From G965202665 sp965243835 (lineage in GTDB: Bacteria; Actinomycetota; Acidimicrobiia; Spongiisociales; Spongiisociaceae), in contig OZ251578.1 in the NCBI GenBank assembly GCA_965243835.1, positions 2,232,001 to 2,296,000 of the forward strand: DNA of 64,000 bases, written 5' to 3'. The translations under genes were made by a program, and so were the position numbers. Under the pieces are notes generated by a model. That model searched no databases and was not told where the DNA came from. It was given only the letters and a program-made list of their open reading frames with translations. Below are positions 26,601 through 35,074 of this stretch, in pieces. Numbering within the stretch: the first letter of the stretch is position 1; each line of letters begins with the position of its first letter.

Positions 26601-29155
26601 TTCTCAAACACCGCCAGGGTGGAAACATCGGTGTCCGCCTGCAACGTAACCCCCAAATCATCATCGGTGATCGTCAACGACGTCCCCGTCACCGCAAACC
26701 CCACCGCCGCACCCCCCACGTCGATGACCTCCGCTCCCTCCGCGAACGTATCCCCGGTGATCAACAACCCCGACAACCCCGACCCGCTGACAGAAGTCAT
26801 ATTAGCCGGGATGGTCAACGTCACCGCCGTCCCCGGAGCCGTGAAATCCGCCGCCTCCGCCCCCGCGCCCGCCGCGAACGACAACGTCACATCCACCGCC
26901 TCCGTCACCGTCGACGACGTAGCCCCCAAGAAAGCGGCCGTCGCCGTCACCGCCCCCGCATGCTCCGCCCCCTCCCCCACCGAACTGCTGCTCAACGTCA
27001 CCTCGATAGTCTCGGTAATCCCCAAATCGGCTCCGGTCACCACATAACCCATCGCCGACCCGCTAAACCGGATCGTCTCCCTCCCCTCCGCTATCGTATC
27101 AACCACCGGCGCAATCGTCACATCCGCCGCCCCCCACCGTTGCCCCGCCGGGATGGTAATACTCAAAGTATCCGCCCCCGGCGTGAAATCAGGGCACACC
27201 CGCGTCTGCCCGCTCCCCGTGCAGGGCCTCGCCGTCCCCCCCGCCGCGCCCACCGCCACCGCCACCGTCGTATCAGACGCCACCGCCTGATTCACGCCCG
27301 CCCGCACCCGCACCACCCGCTCCCCGGCGCCCTCCACCACCCCCGCTAACGCCGCCTCCCCGCCGTCGGCCTCATGCAAACTCAACGTCACAATCGGCTC
27401 GGTAAGCGTCAACTCCGCCTCGGTAACATCCACCTCCTCGCCCCCCACGCTCGCCGACCCGGACACCGCCACCAACTCCGCGCCCTCCGCCGCGCTATCC
27501 GCCGCCGCCGTCACCCGCACCATCGCGCTCCCCTCCGTGTCCCTCGCCGGGATGCTGACCGTGAACTCATTATTAGACACCCCCGAACCCGACACCGAAA
27601 AATCATTAGCGGACGCTCCGCCCATCGTCGCCCCAGCCAACGTCACCGTCACCTCCGTCGGGGACGTTAACACCGACGATGTCCCCGCGAACTTCGCCGT
27701 CACCGTCACATCCACCGGACTCCCCTCCTCCACCACCGCCGGACTCACCGACAACGACACATCAGCATCATCATCCACAATCGTCACCGCCGCGCCACCC
27801 GCCGCCCCCAACGCCGACGAACCCCCCACCGTAAACGTCTCCGGACCCTCCACCACCGAATCATCGGTAATCGTCAACCCCGCCAACGTAGCCGTCCCCG
27901 ACGGCGTCAAACTCCGAGCCGGGAACGTGATCGTGTTCGGCGACGACGGAGCATACGACAAATCCGCGGTCCCCGCCCTCCCCGCACCCGGAGACGCCGC
28001 CCCCGCCGCAGACAACGTCACCACCGTCGCCGACCCAATAGTGGAACCAGTCGTCGCCGCCGGGAAAGCCGCCGACACCGTCACCCCCGAACCATCCCCG
28101 CCCTCCGCCAACGACGACTGATCCCCATCCTCGCTACTGGTATCCACCGACAAACTAATATCATCATCACCATCATCATGTAGGATGTACTCATGCGGCA
28201 ATGCGGTAAACCCGGCCGGGAGATTTGCAAAATAAAGCTCTATAGTCTCATCCCCCTCCGCTATAGTATCTAGTGCATGGCGGACAAAGTAAAAGGCTAT
28301 TTGCCCCGATGGATAACCGCCCGTACCCTGTGAATTAACTTGGTTATTCGAACTAACAGAGCCCGCATCAAGCTTAACGAACCTGGCATAACGGTTATTA
28401 TTAGGCGTATATTGAAACTCGGATGAGCCAACAGTCCCGTTCCCCGCTAAAATCCGCAATCTCATATCACTGCTGTACGTAGAAGAAGTAGAAGCCACGA
28501 AACTATCCCTGCTATTCCCACTACCCAAATCAGCCTTCACTATATTATGCCCGCTAAATCCTCCACCAGCCCCCTCCGTCCCCGAGAGTCGGGGCCCTGT
28601 TAGCCGAATAGTGCGATCCGCATCGTTAATAGTCAAATCCACAGAACTCACCGTATAACCCGATGTCGTAGTCGTACCCGAAATCCTGATAATCTCATTA
28701 TTCTCCGTAACCTTATCAGGAGTAGTCTTAATCCATATAGTAGCATCCTTGCTCTTCGTATTCGCATCTATAATCATACTAAAGGTATTATCATTAATAC
28801 CACCATCCGTGCCAGGCGTCGAAACGCCATAATCCCCACCGCAATTATCAATCAAAACAAAACCCGAAAGCGTACAACTAGTCCCCTGCGTGGCGGTGCT
28901 ACCCGACGCTCCCACCGTCACCGACACCGTAACATTAGCAGACACATTCGACGGCACCGACGCCCGCAACGACGCGATAAACTGAGAGTCATCCTCCCCC
29001 GTACTGGTAACCGTCCTCTCCTGCGAAACCCCATTAACAAGAAAGGTCTGAATCACGCTCAACGTAATCGCCGTCTGCCCCCCCGCCGGAGCGGCAACCA
29101 GCAACGCCGCACCCAACAAACCCAACCCCGCCGCCCACGCCAATACCCGTCGCAT
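23618..29155 (-). CDS. Giant surface protein 2: Calx-beta repeats with C-terminal SLH (mosaic)
   Basis: A 1845-residue paralogue of the same plan, starting at an ATG at 29155 with an AGGAGG ribosome binding site and a signal peptide. Residues up to about 332 are copy-specific. The next modules (FPAATTGSTIGSATVVTLSA and so on) match copies 1 and 3, but the middle and later modules (AHTITVTAGFRGATSSELTA, SGEATSGTDYQAVTGATVTI) match copies 4 and 5. The SLH end (AAWEITLGCDADDATKFCPS) matches copy 1. It therefore reads as a recombinant. The Gly-rich linker is longer than in copy 1. SLH repeats begin near residue 1653. Confidence 0.88.
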   Translation of the reverse strand: MRRVLAWAAGLGLLGAALLVAAPAGGQTAITLSVIQTFLVNGVSQERTVTSTGEDDSQFIASLRASVPSNVSANVTVSVTVGASGSTATQGTSCTLSGFVLIDNCGGDYGVSTPGTDGGINDNTFSMIIDANTKSKDATIWIKTTPDKVTENNEIIRISGTTTTSGYTVSSVDLTINDADRTIRLTGPRLSGTEGAGGGFSGHNIVKADLGSGNSRDSFVASTSSTYSSDMRLRILAGNGTVGSSEFQYTPNNNRYARFVKLDAGSVSSNNQVNSQGTGGYPSGQIAFYFVRHALDTIAEGDETIELYFANLPAGFTALPHEYILHDDGDDDISLSVDTSSEDGDQSSLAEGGDGSGVTVSAAFPAATTGSTIGSATVVTLSAAGAASPGAGRAGTADLSYAPSSPNTITFPARSLTPSGTATLAGLTITDDSVVEGPETFTVGGSSALGAAGGAAVTIVDDDADVSLSVSPAVVEEGSPVDVTVTAKFAGTSSVLTSPTEVTVTLAGATMGGASANDFSVSGSGVSNNEFTVSIPARDTEGSAMVRVTAAADSAAEGAELVAVSGSASVGGEEVDVTEAELTLTEPIVTLSLHEADGGEAALAGVVEGAGERVVRVRAGVNQAVASDTTVAVAVGAAGGTARPCTGSGQTRVCPDFTPGADTLSITIPAGQRWGAADVTIAPVVDTIAEGRETIRFSGSAMGYVVTGADLGITETIEVTLSSSSVGEGAEHAGAVTATAAFLGATSSTVTEAVDVTLSFAAGAGAEAADFTAPGTAVTLTIPANMTSVSGSGLSGLLITGDTFAEGAEVIDVGGAAVGFAVTGTSLTITDDDLGVTLQADTDVSTLAVFEKTLAEGSAPSVRVRASLGSGVTNETGEGLAVSVRVGEESPISAAGGGVDFTAPSSPVTVTIPAGQTQSGWATLTGLRVTDDSAAEGAETFRVAGTVTIPGGTVAPDTLTIGASDDELEVAVSPGTVIEQAAAHTITVTAGFRGATSSELTAATSVTVAVASGDTNGASLDSSCPPTNDACVSASSFTVSIPRGQTSGSGTFDVTARNDNTVEAGGETLKVTGTAGSQSDSATLRIVDSGITLTFQNAADSSALTSLAEGSAATTVQVQVTMPASAASRRVVGLNIAPGPGTEEDTDGSFTMLEDFRVSGINNPTDTPVGHDLGVEVPANTTMGTANFTITVHDDDIVDGDKTIRITGSDVGSVPVVGSSLTITDNDTAPTNIDLQVSFEDANGNPVDAVREDGGTTRVRVRASYQGATVLTEPTTVALTVGTSGEATSGTDYQAVTGATVTISALESSGEDTFELVIGNAEDDADAEGPEMVTIAGSVTGFTVDPTSLMIVDDDYPVTLELLDSSNDPLTRVGEGDASQTVTVRASYPGSSTRTEARTIRVSAGGEASSVSAADYQATAADPFEITIPGGDNSATGTFTLAVRDDNVDEEDEILQVAGDLDGFAVIPADLTITDNDGPPTGIMLSVNPRSVPENRGTSRLAVTVTAALVGSRRTEPTPVRVNVGGSGSTASSGSDYQNLSPRSFTVTIPAEQPFATGTFRVVILSDSRSEQTERIAVTGTAAALDNASHTTHLQITNVESADPGGNGGGGGGGGGAPPPSGGGGGGGGGGGAPPPAGPPPGPATPPPPPAPVCQGRFCDEDGSVHQANIEQIAAWEITLGCDADDATKFCPSAQITRRQMAAFLHRAVNRLGTIPDPAGVEISDVPADAWYRTFAEWVVSTGAFAAPDGIFNPGGVVTRADMAVMMIASFPDINAVDEPEGLFNDVTDADPEVVRAVEGMYHTGVTRGCSTTPLNYCPDQPVTRAQMASFFVRAVNYTPPAAGE

Positions 29156-29229
29156 AGCCAGCCTCCTCTCAACAACCGGCCCCATCCCTTCAGGGCCCGC
29201 CAGACCCCCTTACAGGCCCGGCCCCCAGA

Positions 29230-29256
29230 ACGCTACCCCCCCCCCCAATTTGTCAA
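29230..29256 (-). promoter_or_regulatory. Promoter of giant gene 2 with 11-G spacer run (spacer 15)
   Basis: Minus-strand TTGACA (29251-29256), AATT, 11 G (29236-29246), TAGCGT (29230-29235). The 15-nt spacer is shorter than optimal. Confidence 0.7.
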
Positions 29257-29309
29257 GTCAAACCCACACAACCACCCCCCAAGCAACTCACCCGCGGCGG
29301 CCCCGCACC

Positions 29310-29330
29310 ACCCGATCGGCCTCCCCGAAC
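29310..29330. repeat. 21-nt match to recO at a duplication joint
   Basis: Same element as at 23574, here 3' of giant gene 3. Confidence 0.6.
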
Positions 29331-29354
29331 CGAATAAACCGCAACCGGGGCGGG

Positions 29355-32300
29355 TTATTCACCGGCGGCGGGCGGAGTGTAGTTGACAGCGCGGACGAAG
29401 AAAGAAGCCATCTGCGCCCGGGTAACGGGCTGATCGGGACAATAGTTGAGAGGCTCGGCGCTGCATCCCCTGGTTACTCCGGTGTGATACATCCCCTCCA
29501 CCGCCCGCACCACCTCCGGATCCACATCCGCTACGTCGTTGAACAGGCCTTCGGGTTCCTCGACGGCGTTTATGTCGGGGAAGGAAGCGATCATCATCAC
29601 CGCCATATCCGCCCGGGTAACCACCCCTCCCGGATTGAACGCTCCGTCGGGAGCGGCGAACGCCCCGGTGGAAACTACCCATTCTGCGAATGCGCGGTAC
29701 CAGGCGTCGGCGGGGACGTCGCTGATTTCTATGCCTTCAGGGGGTGTGATGGGCCAGCGCCGGTTTACCGCCCGGTGCAGGAAAGCGGCCATCTGCCGGC
29801 GGGTGATCTGCGCCGACGGGCAAAACTTGGCGGCGTCCTGGGCGTCGCATCCCAAGGTGATCTCCCAGACGGCGATTTGTTCGATGTTGGCTTGGTGGAC
29901 GCTGCCGTCGTCGTCGCAGAACCGCCCTTGGCATACCGGCGCCGGGGGCGGGGGCGGGGCTGGCGGCCCGACGGGAGGCGGCGCGCCCCCACCGCCTCCT
30001 CCCCCTCCGCCGCTGGGGGGCGGGGCTCCTCCTCCGCCGCCTCCTCCGCCGGGGTCGGCGGATTCTACGTTGGTGATTTGGAGGTGGGTGGTGTGGGTGG
30101 CGTTGTTGAGGGCGGCGGCGGTTCCTCGTACGGCGATGCGTTCGGTTTGCTCGGAGCGGGTGTCGCTGAGGATGACTACCCGGAAGGTTCCTTGGGCGGA
30201 TGGTCTGGCGGCGGGGATGGTGATGGTCAGGGAACGCGGGCTGAGGTTGCGGTAGTCGTTGCCGCTGGAGGCGGTGGTCCCGGAGCCGCCGATGTTGACC
30301 CGGACTTCTGTGGGTTGGGGGAGGAGGCTGCCGGCTAAGGCGGCGGTGACCCGTACGGTGAGGGGGGAGGTTCCCCGGTTCTCACGCACCGACCTCGGGT
30401 TTACGGACAGGGTGAGCCGTGGTGGGGGGTCGGTGTCAACGATGGTGACCTCGGCGGGGACGACGGCGTACCCTTCCAGGGAGCCGTCTATTTGCAGGGT
30501 TTCGTCTCCTTCGTGGAGGTTGTCGTCTTGGGCGGCGAGGGTGAAAGTCCCGGTTACGGCGTTCCCGTTGGCGGGAATGGTGATCGTAAACGGGGTAGCG
30601 GAGAACCCGGCCTGGTAGTCGGAAGCGGAGACAGTGGAGTCCTCCTCGTCTATGTTGACCTGTACGGTCTGCGCAGTGGTGCGGGTGTTAGACCCGGTGT
30701 AGGAAGCGCGTACGGTCACGGTTTGGGACGGGTCCCCTTCCCGCAACCGGGCAAGGGGCTGATTGGAGGAGTCCAGCAACGTTAGGCGGACTTTTATGTC
30801 GTCGTCGACGACAGTGAAAGAGGCGGTGGAGTAGGTGAAAGAATACCCGGTAACGCTTCCCCCGTCTACGGTGACCATCTCCGGCCCCTCCACCGACGAG
30901 TCGTCCTCGGCGTTGCCGATCACCAGACTAAACGTGTCCTCCCCCCGGGACTGGTAGGCGGGGATGGTGACACTGGCGCCGGTCACCGCCTGGTAGTCAG
31001 TACCGGATGTTGCGCTGTCTGAGGATTTGCCCACCGTCAACGGAATAGTCACCGACTTGGACAGCACCTTTGCGCCCTGGAAGGAAGCCCGCACCCGCAC
31101 CCGCGTAGTCCCGCCGTCCTCCAGGACGGCGTCCGCCGGTCCGCCGTTGGCGTCGTGGAAAGACACCACCTCCAAATCAACATTTCCGGGGGGGTCATCG
31201 TTATCGGTGATCATCAAACTAGATTCCAGCACCGCCGACGAACCCACATCGGAGCCCGTAACCCGAACCGTCTTGTCGCTCTCGTCTACATCGTCGTCGT
31301 TGACCGTGATCGTGAAATCCGCCGTCCCCACGGTCTGGTTAGCCGCCACCTCCACCCCCAACTCATGCCCCCCCGGAGTCCCCGCCGGGTTGGTTACACC
31401 GCCCACCCGGAAGTCCTCCAACATCGTAAAAGACCCGTCAGTATCCTCGGTAGCGGTATCGCTGGAGATATTTAAGCCCACCACCCTCCGCGTGTTGGCT
31501 GCGGCGGGCATCGTCACCCGCACCCGCACCGGCACCGCCCCGTCCCCCTCCCCCACCGACGACAACGCACTATCATCCGCCGGGTTCAAAAACTCCACCC
31601 GTACCACCCCCGAATCCACAACACGCAACGTAGCCGAAGCCGAATTCCCCGGCCCCGTCGTGCCCGAAACCTGCAACGTCTCCCCACCCGCCTCCGCCAC
31701 ACCATCATCCCGGGCCGTCACCGTAAACGTACTACTCCCCGACGTCTCCCCAATGGGGATAGCGACAGCGAAAAACGTCCCGCCCACGCACACATCCTCA
31801 GTAAACGACGCACACGTCGTAGTCAAAGAAGCCCCGTTGACATCCCCCGACGCCACCGTCACGGTCACACTCCACTGCGCCGACAACCCCGAACTGGTCG
31901 CGTTCCTAAACCCGGCGGTCACCGTAATCGTCGTCTGCCCCGCCCCCTCCACCACCGTCCCCGGCGACACCGACACCCCCAGCTCAACATCACTCACCCC
32001 AATAGTCAACGTATCAGAAACAACCACACCCCCCGCAACGGCAACCGACCCCGCAACCTGAAACGTCTCCTCCCCCTCCGCCGCCAAATCATCCGTCACC
32101 CCCAACCCCGCAAGCGACACCCACCCACTCCGCGTCCCCCCCGCGGGAACAACCACCGCCACCGGCGACCCCGGAGCGGTGAAATCAACCCCGCCCCCCG
32201 CCGCGGAAACCGGCGAAACCTCCACCACCGACACCGACACCAACAAATCCGAACCCAACTCATTAGCCACCCCCGACCCCAACGAAGCACGCACCCGCAC

Positions 32301-34877
32301 CCCCACCGCACCACCCTCCGACAACGTCTTCTCAAACACCGCCGAGGTGGAAACATCAGTATCCGCCACCAACGTCACCCTCAAATCATCATCAGCGATC
32401 GTCAACACCGTCCCCGTCACCGCAAACCCCTCCGCCGCACCCGCCACGTTGATGACCTCGGGGCCCTCCGCGCTCGTATCCCCGGTGATCAACAACCCCG
32501 ACAACGCCGACCCGCTGCTAGAAGTCATATTGGCCGGAATAGTCAACGTCACCGCCGACACCGGAGCGGTGAAATCCGCCGCCTCCGCCCCCGCGCCCGC
32601 CGCGAACGACAACGTCACCACCGTCGCCGTACTCCGCGTGGACGACATGGCACCCGGGAAAGCGGCCGTCGCGGTCACCGCACCCGCGTTCCCCGCCCCC
32701 TCCCCCACCGAACCCCCGCTCAACGTCACCTCAATAGTCTCGACAATCCCCAAATCCGCCCCGGTCACCGCATAACCCGTCGCCGTTCCGCTGAACCGGA
32801 TGGTCTCCCTCCCCTCCGCCACCGTATCAACCACCGGCGCAATCGTCACATCCGCCGCACCCCGCCGTTGCCCGCCCGGAATAGTTATGTTCAACGTATC
32901 CGCCCCCGGCGTGAAATCAGGGCACACCCGCGCCTGCCCGCTCCCCGTACAGGACGCCGCCGTCCCCCCCGCAGCGCCCACCGTCACCGCCACCGTCGTA
33001 CTCCCCGACACCGCCGCGCTCGCCTCGGCCCGCACCCGTATCGTCCGGCTCCCCCCGCCTTCGCTGATATTCGACAGCGCCGCCTCCCCGCTGTCCGCCT
33101 CGTGGAAACTCAACGAAATACCCGGATCCACAATATCCAACTCAGCCCCCTCCACCCCCACGCCCATACCCCCCACCTCCGCCGCCCCGGACACCGCCAC
33201 CACCTCCCGGCCATCGGCATCCACCGGCGCCGTAACCCGCACCGTCCCGCTCCCCGCCAAATCCCCCGCCGGGATGCTCACCGTAAACTGATTACCGCCC
33301 GTCACCCCCGCCCCCGACACCGTGAAATCCGACCCCAAAGCCGCCCCATTGACCGCAGCCCCCGCCAACGACACCACCACCTCCGTCGGGGACGTCAAAA
33401 CCGACGAATCCCCCGCAAACCGGGCCGTCACCGTCACCTCCGCCCCGTCCGGGCCCTCCTCCACCTCCCCCGGACTCACCGACAACGCAACATCAGCATC
33501 ATCATCCACAATCGTCACCACCGCCCCACCCGCATCCCCCAACGCCGACGAACCCCCCACCGTAAACGTCTCCGGACCCTCCACCACCATATCATCGGCA
33601 ACCGTCAACCCCGTCAATGTGGTCGTCCCCGACACCGTTAACGAATTAGCCGGGACGGTAATCGTATTCGGCGTCGGCGGAGCATACGACAAATCCGCGG
33701 TCCCCGCCTCCCCCGCGCCCGGAGACGTCTTCCCCGCCGCCGACAAGGTCACCGCCGTCTCCGAACTAATAGTCGAACTAGTCGTCGCCGCCGGGAAAGC
33801 CGCCGACACTACCGCCCCCGACCCGCTAGCCCCCTCCGCCAACGTCGACTGAACCCCATCCTCCCCGCTATCGGTATCCACCGACAAAACCACACCATCA
33901 TCATCATAAATAAGATACTCCTGCCCCAACACCGTAAACCCCGCAGGAGCACCCGAAAAACTAATCTGAAAAGTCTTAGGATCCCCCGCCACAGTATCCT
34001 GATCGTTACACGTGTAACCACGAACCGTGTTTGATAACAGGTAAGCTATCCCATGCCTACCCCGGAAAATACCGGAGTCATAGAACAATTGATTCGCAGT
34101 CAAACCACGCACACCAATCCAAACATGATTTCCCCAATCATTAGTAAATTGGAAATGAGTACCCTCCACCGCAGTCCCATTAACATATATAATAAACAAT
34201 TTCATTCCAGACGTATAACTACTAGTTTGAGAAGCAACGAAGCTATCCCTACTGCTCCCACCACCCAAAGTAGCCCTCACCGACCTCCTCAACTCACCAG
34301 GAAAACCGGAACACCCCTCCCGCAACTGCAAAGTCGGCCCACTCACCAAAATAGACCGATCCTCATCATTAATAGTAATATCCAAATTACTCACCGAATA
34401 CCCCGATGCCGTAGTCGTACCCGAAATCCTGATAATCTCATTATTCTCCGTAACCTTGTCAGCCGTAGTCTTAATCCATATAGCAGCATCCTTGCTCTTC
34501 GTATTCGCATCTATAATCATACTAAAGGTATTATCATTAATACCATCACCCGTGCCAGTCGTATAAACACCATAATCCCCACCGCAATTACCAATACTAA
34601 CAATACCCGTAACCGTACAACTAGTCCCCAGCGTGGCGGTGCTACCCGACCCTCCCACCGTCACCGACACCGTAACATTAGCAGACACATCCGACGGCAC
34701 CGACGCCCGCAACGCCGCGATAAGCTGAGCGTCATCCTCCCCTATGCTGGTAACCGTGGCCCCCAGCGATACCAAGCTCAACGTAATCGCCGTCTGCCCC
34801 CCCGCCGGGACCGTAACCAGCAACGCCCACCCCGCCAACAAACCCAACCCCGCCGCCCACGCCAATACCCGTCGCAT
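29355..34877 (-). CDS. Giant surface protein 3: Calx-beta repeats with C-terminal SLH (mosaic)
   Basis: A 1840-residue paralogue with signal peptide (ATG at 34877, AGGAGG upstream), about 12 Calx-beta-like modules, Gly/Pro linker and SLH repeats from about residue 1648. The body follows copy 1 closely (GVRVRASLGSGVANELG; ADAVLEDGGTTRVRVRASFQ; SKSVTIPLTVGKSSDSATSG), yet the SLH part follows copies 4 and 5 (AVWEITLGCDAQDAAKFCPS; GCSAEPLNYCPDQ). This is the reverse of copy 2. Residues 29-332 differ from other copies and include extra Cys and aromatic residues in the second module. The gene is AT-richer in that N-terminal part. Confidence 0.88.
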   Translation of the reverse strand: MRRVLAWAAGLGLLAGWALLVTVPAGGQTAITLSLVSLGATVTSIGEDDAQLIAALRASVPSDVSANVTVSVTVGGSGSTATLGTSCTVTGIVSIGNCGGDYGVYTTGTGDGINDNTFSMIIDANTKSKDAAIWIKTTADKVTENNEIIRISGTTTASGYSVSNLDITINDEDRSILVSGPTLQLREGCSGFPGELRRSVRATLGGGSSRDSFVASQTSSYTSGMKLFIIYVNGTAVEGTHFQFTNDWGNHVWIGVRGLTANQLFYDSGIFRGRHGIAYLLSNTVRGYTCNDQDTVAGDPKTFQISFSGAPAGFTVLGQEYLIYDDDGVVLSVDTDSGEDGVQSTLAEGASGSGAVVSAAFPAATTSSTISSETAVTLSAAGKTSPGAGEAGTADLSYAPPTPNTITVPANSLTVSGTTTLTGLTVADDMVVEGPETFTVGGSSALGDAGGAVVTIVDDDADVALSVSPGEVEEGPDGAEVTVTARFAGDSSVLTSPTEVVVSLAGAAVNGAALGSDFTVSGAGVTGGNQFTVSIPAGDLAGSGTVRVTAPVDADGREVVAVSGAAEVGGMGVGVEGAELDIVDPGISLSFHEADSGEAALSNISEGGGSRTIRVRAEASAAVSGSTTVAVTVGAAGGTAASCTGSGQARVCPDFTPGADTLNITIPGGQRRGAADVTIAPVVDTVAEGRETIRFSGTATGYAVTGADLGIVETIEVTLSGGSVGEGAGNAGAVTATAAFPGAMSSTRSTATVVTLSFAAGAGAEAADFTAPVSAVTLTIPANMTSSSGSALSGLLITGDTSAEGPEVINVAGAAEGFAVTGTVLTIADDDLRVTLVADTDVSTSAVFEKTLSEGGAVGVRVRASLGSGVANELGSDLLVSVSVVEVSPVSAAGGGVDFTAPGSPVAVVVPAGGTRSGWVSLAGLGVTDDLAAEGEETFQVAGSVAVAGGVVVSDTLTIGVSDVELGVSVSPGTVVEGAGQTTITVTAGFRNATSSGLSAQWSVTVTVASGDVNGASLTTTCASFTEDVCVGGTFFAVAIPIGETSGSSTFTVTARDDGVAEAGGETLQVSGTTGPGNSASATLRVVDSGVVRVEFLNPADDSALSSVGEGDGAVPVRVRVTMPAAANTRRVVGLNISSDTATEDTDGSFTMLEDFRVGGVTNPAGTPGGHELGVEVAANQTVGTADFTITVNDDDVDESDKTVRVTGSDVGSSAVLESSLMITDNDDPPGNVDLEVVSFHDANGGPADAVLEDGGTTRVRVRASFQGAKVLSKSVTIPLTVGKSSDSATSGTDYQAVTGASVTIPAYQSRGEDTFSLVIGNAEDDSSVEGPEMVTVDGGSVTGYSFTYSTASFTVVDDDIKVRLTLLDSSNQPLARLREGDPSQTVTVRASYTGSNTRTTAQTVQVNIDEEDSTVSASDYQAGFSATPFTITIPANGNAVTGTFTLAAQDDNLHEGDETLQIDGSLEGYAVVPAEVTIVDTDPPPRLTLSVNPRSVRENRGTSPLTVRVTAALAGSLLPQPTEVRVNIGGSGTTASSGNDYRNLSPRSLTITIPAARPSAQGTFRVVILSDTRSEQTERIAVRGTAAALNNATHTTHLQITNVESADPGGGGGGGGAPPPSGGGGGGGGGAPPPVGPPAPPPPPAPVCQGRFCDDDGSVHQANIEQIAVWEITLGCDAQDAAKFCPSAQITRRQMAAFLHRAVNRRWPITPPEGIEISDVPADAWYRAFAEWVVSTGAFAAPDGAFNPGGVVTRADMAVMMIASFPDINAVEEPEGLFNDVADVDPEVVRAVEGMYHTGVTRGCSAEPLNYCPDQPVTRAQMASFFVRAVNYTPPAAGE

Positions 34878-34950
34878 AGCCGGCCTCCTCTCAACAACCG
34901 GCCCCATCCTTCAGGGCCCGCCGGACCCCCTTACAGGCCCGGCATGGCAA

Positions 34951-34977
34951 ACGCTACCCCCCCCCCCAATTTGTCAA
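34951..34977 (-). promoter_or_regulatory. Promoter of giant gene 3 with 11-G spacer run (spacer 15)
   Basis: Minus-strand TTGACA (34972-34977), AATT, 11 G (34957-34967), TAGCGT (34951-34956). Spacer 15 nt. Confidence 0.7.
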
Positions 34978-35030
34978 GTCAAACCCACGCAACCGCCCCC
35001 CAAGCAACTCACCTGCGGCGGCCCCGCGCC

Positions 35031-35051
35031 ACCCGATCGGCCTCCCCGAAC
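35031..35051. repeat. 21-nt match to recO at a duplication joint
   Basis: Same element as at 23574, here 3' of giant gene 4. Confidence 0.6.
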
Positions 35052-35074
35052 CGCTAAACCGCAACCGGGGCGGG

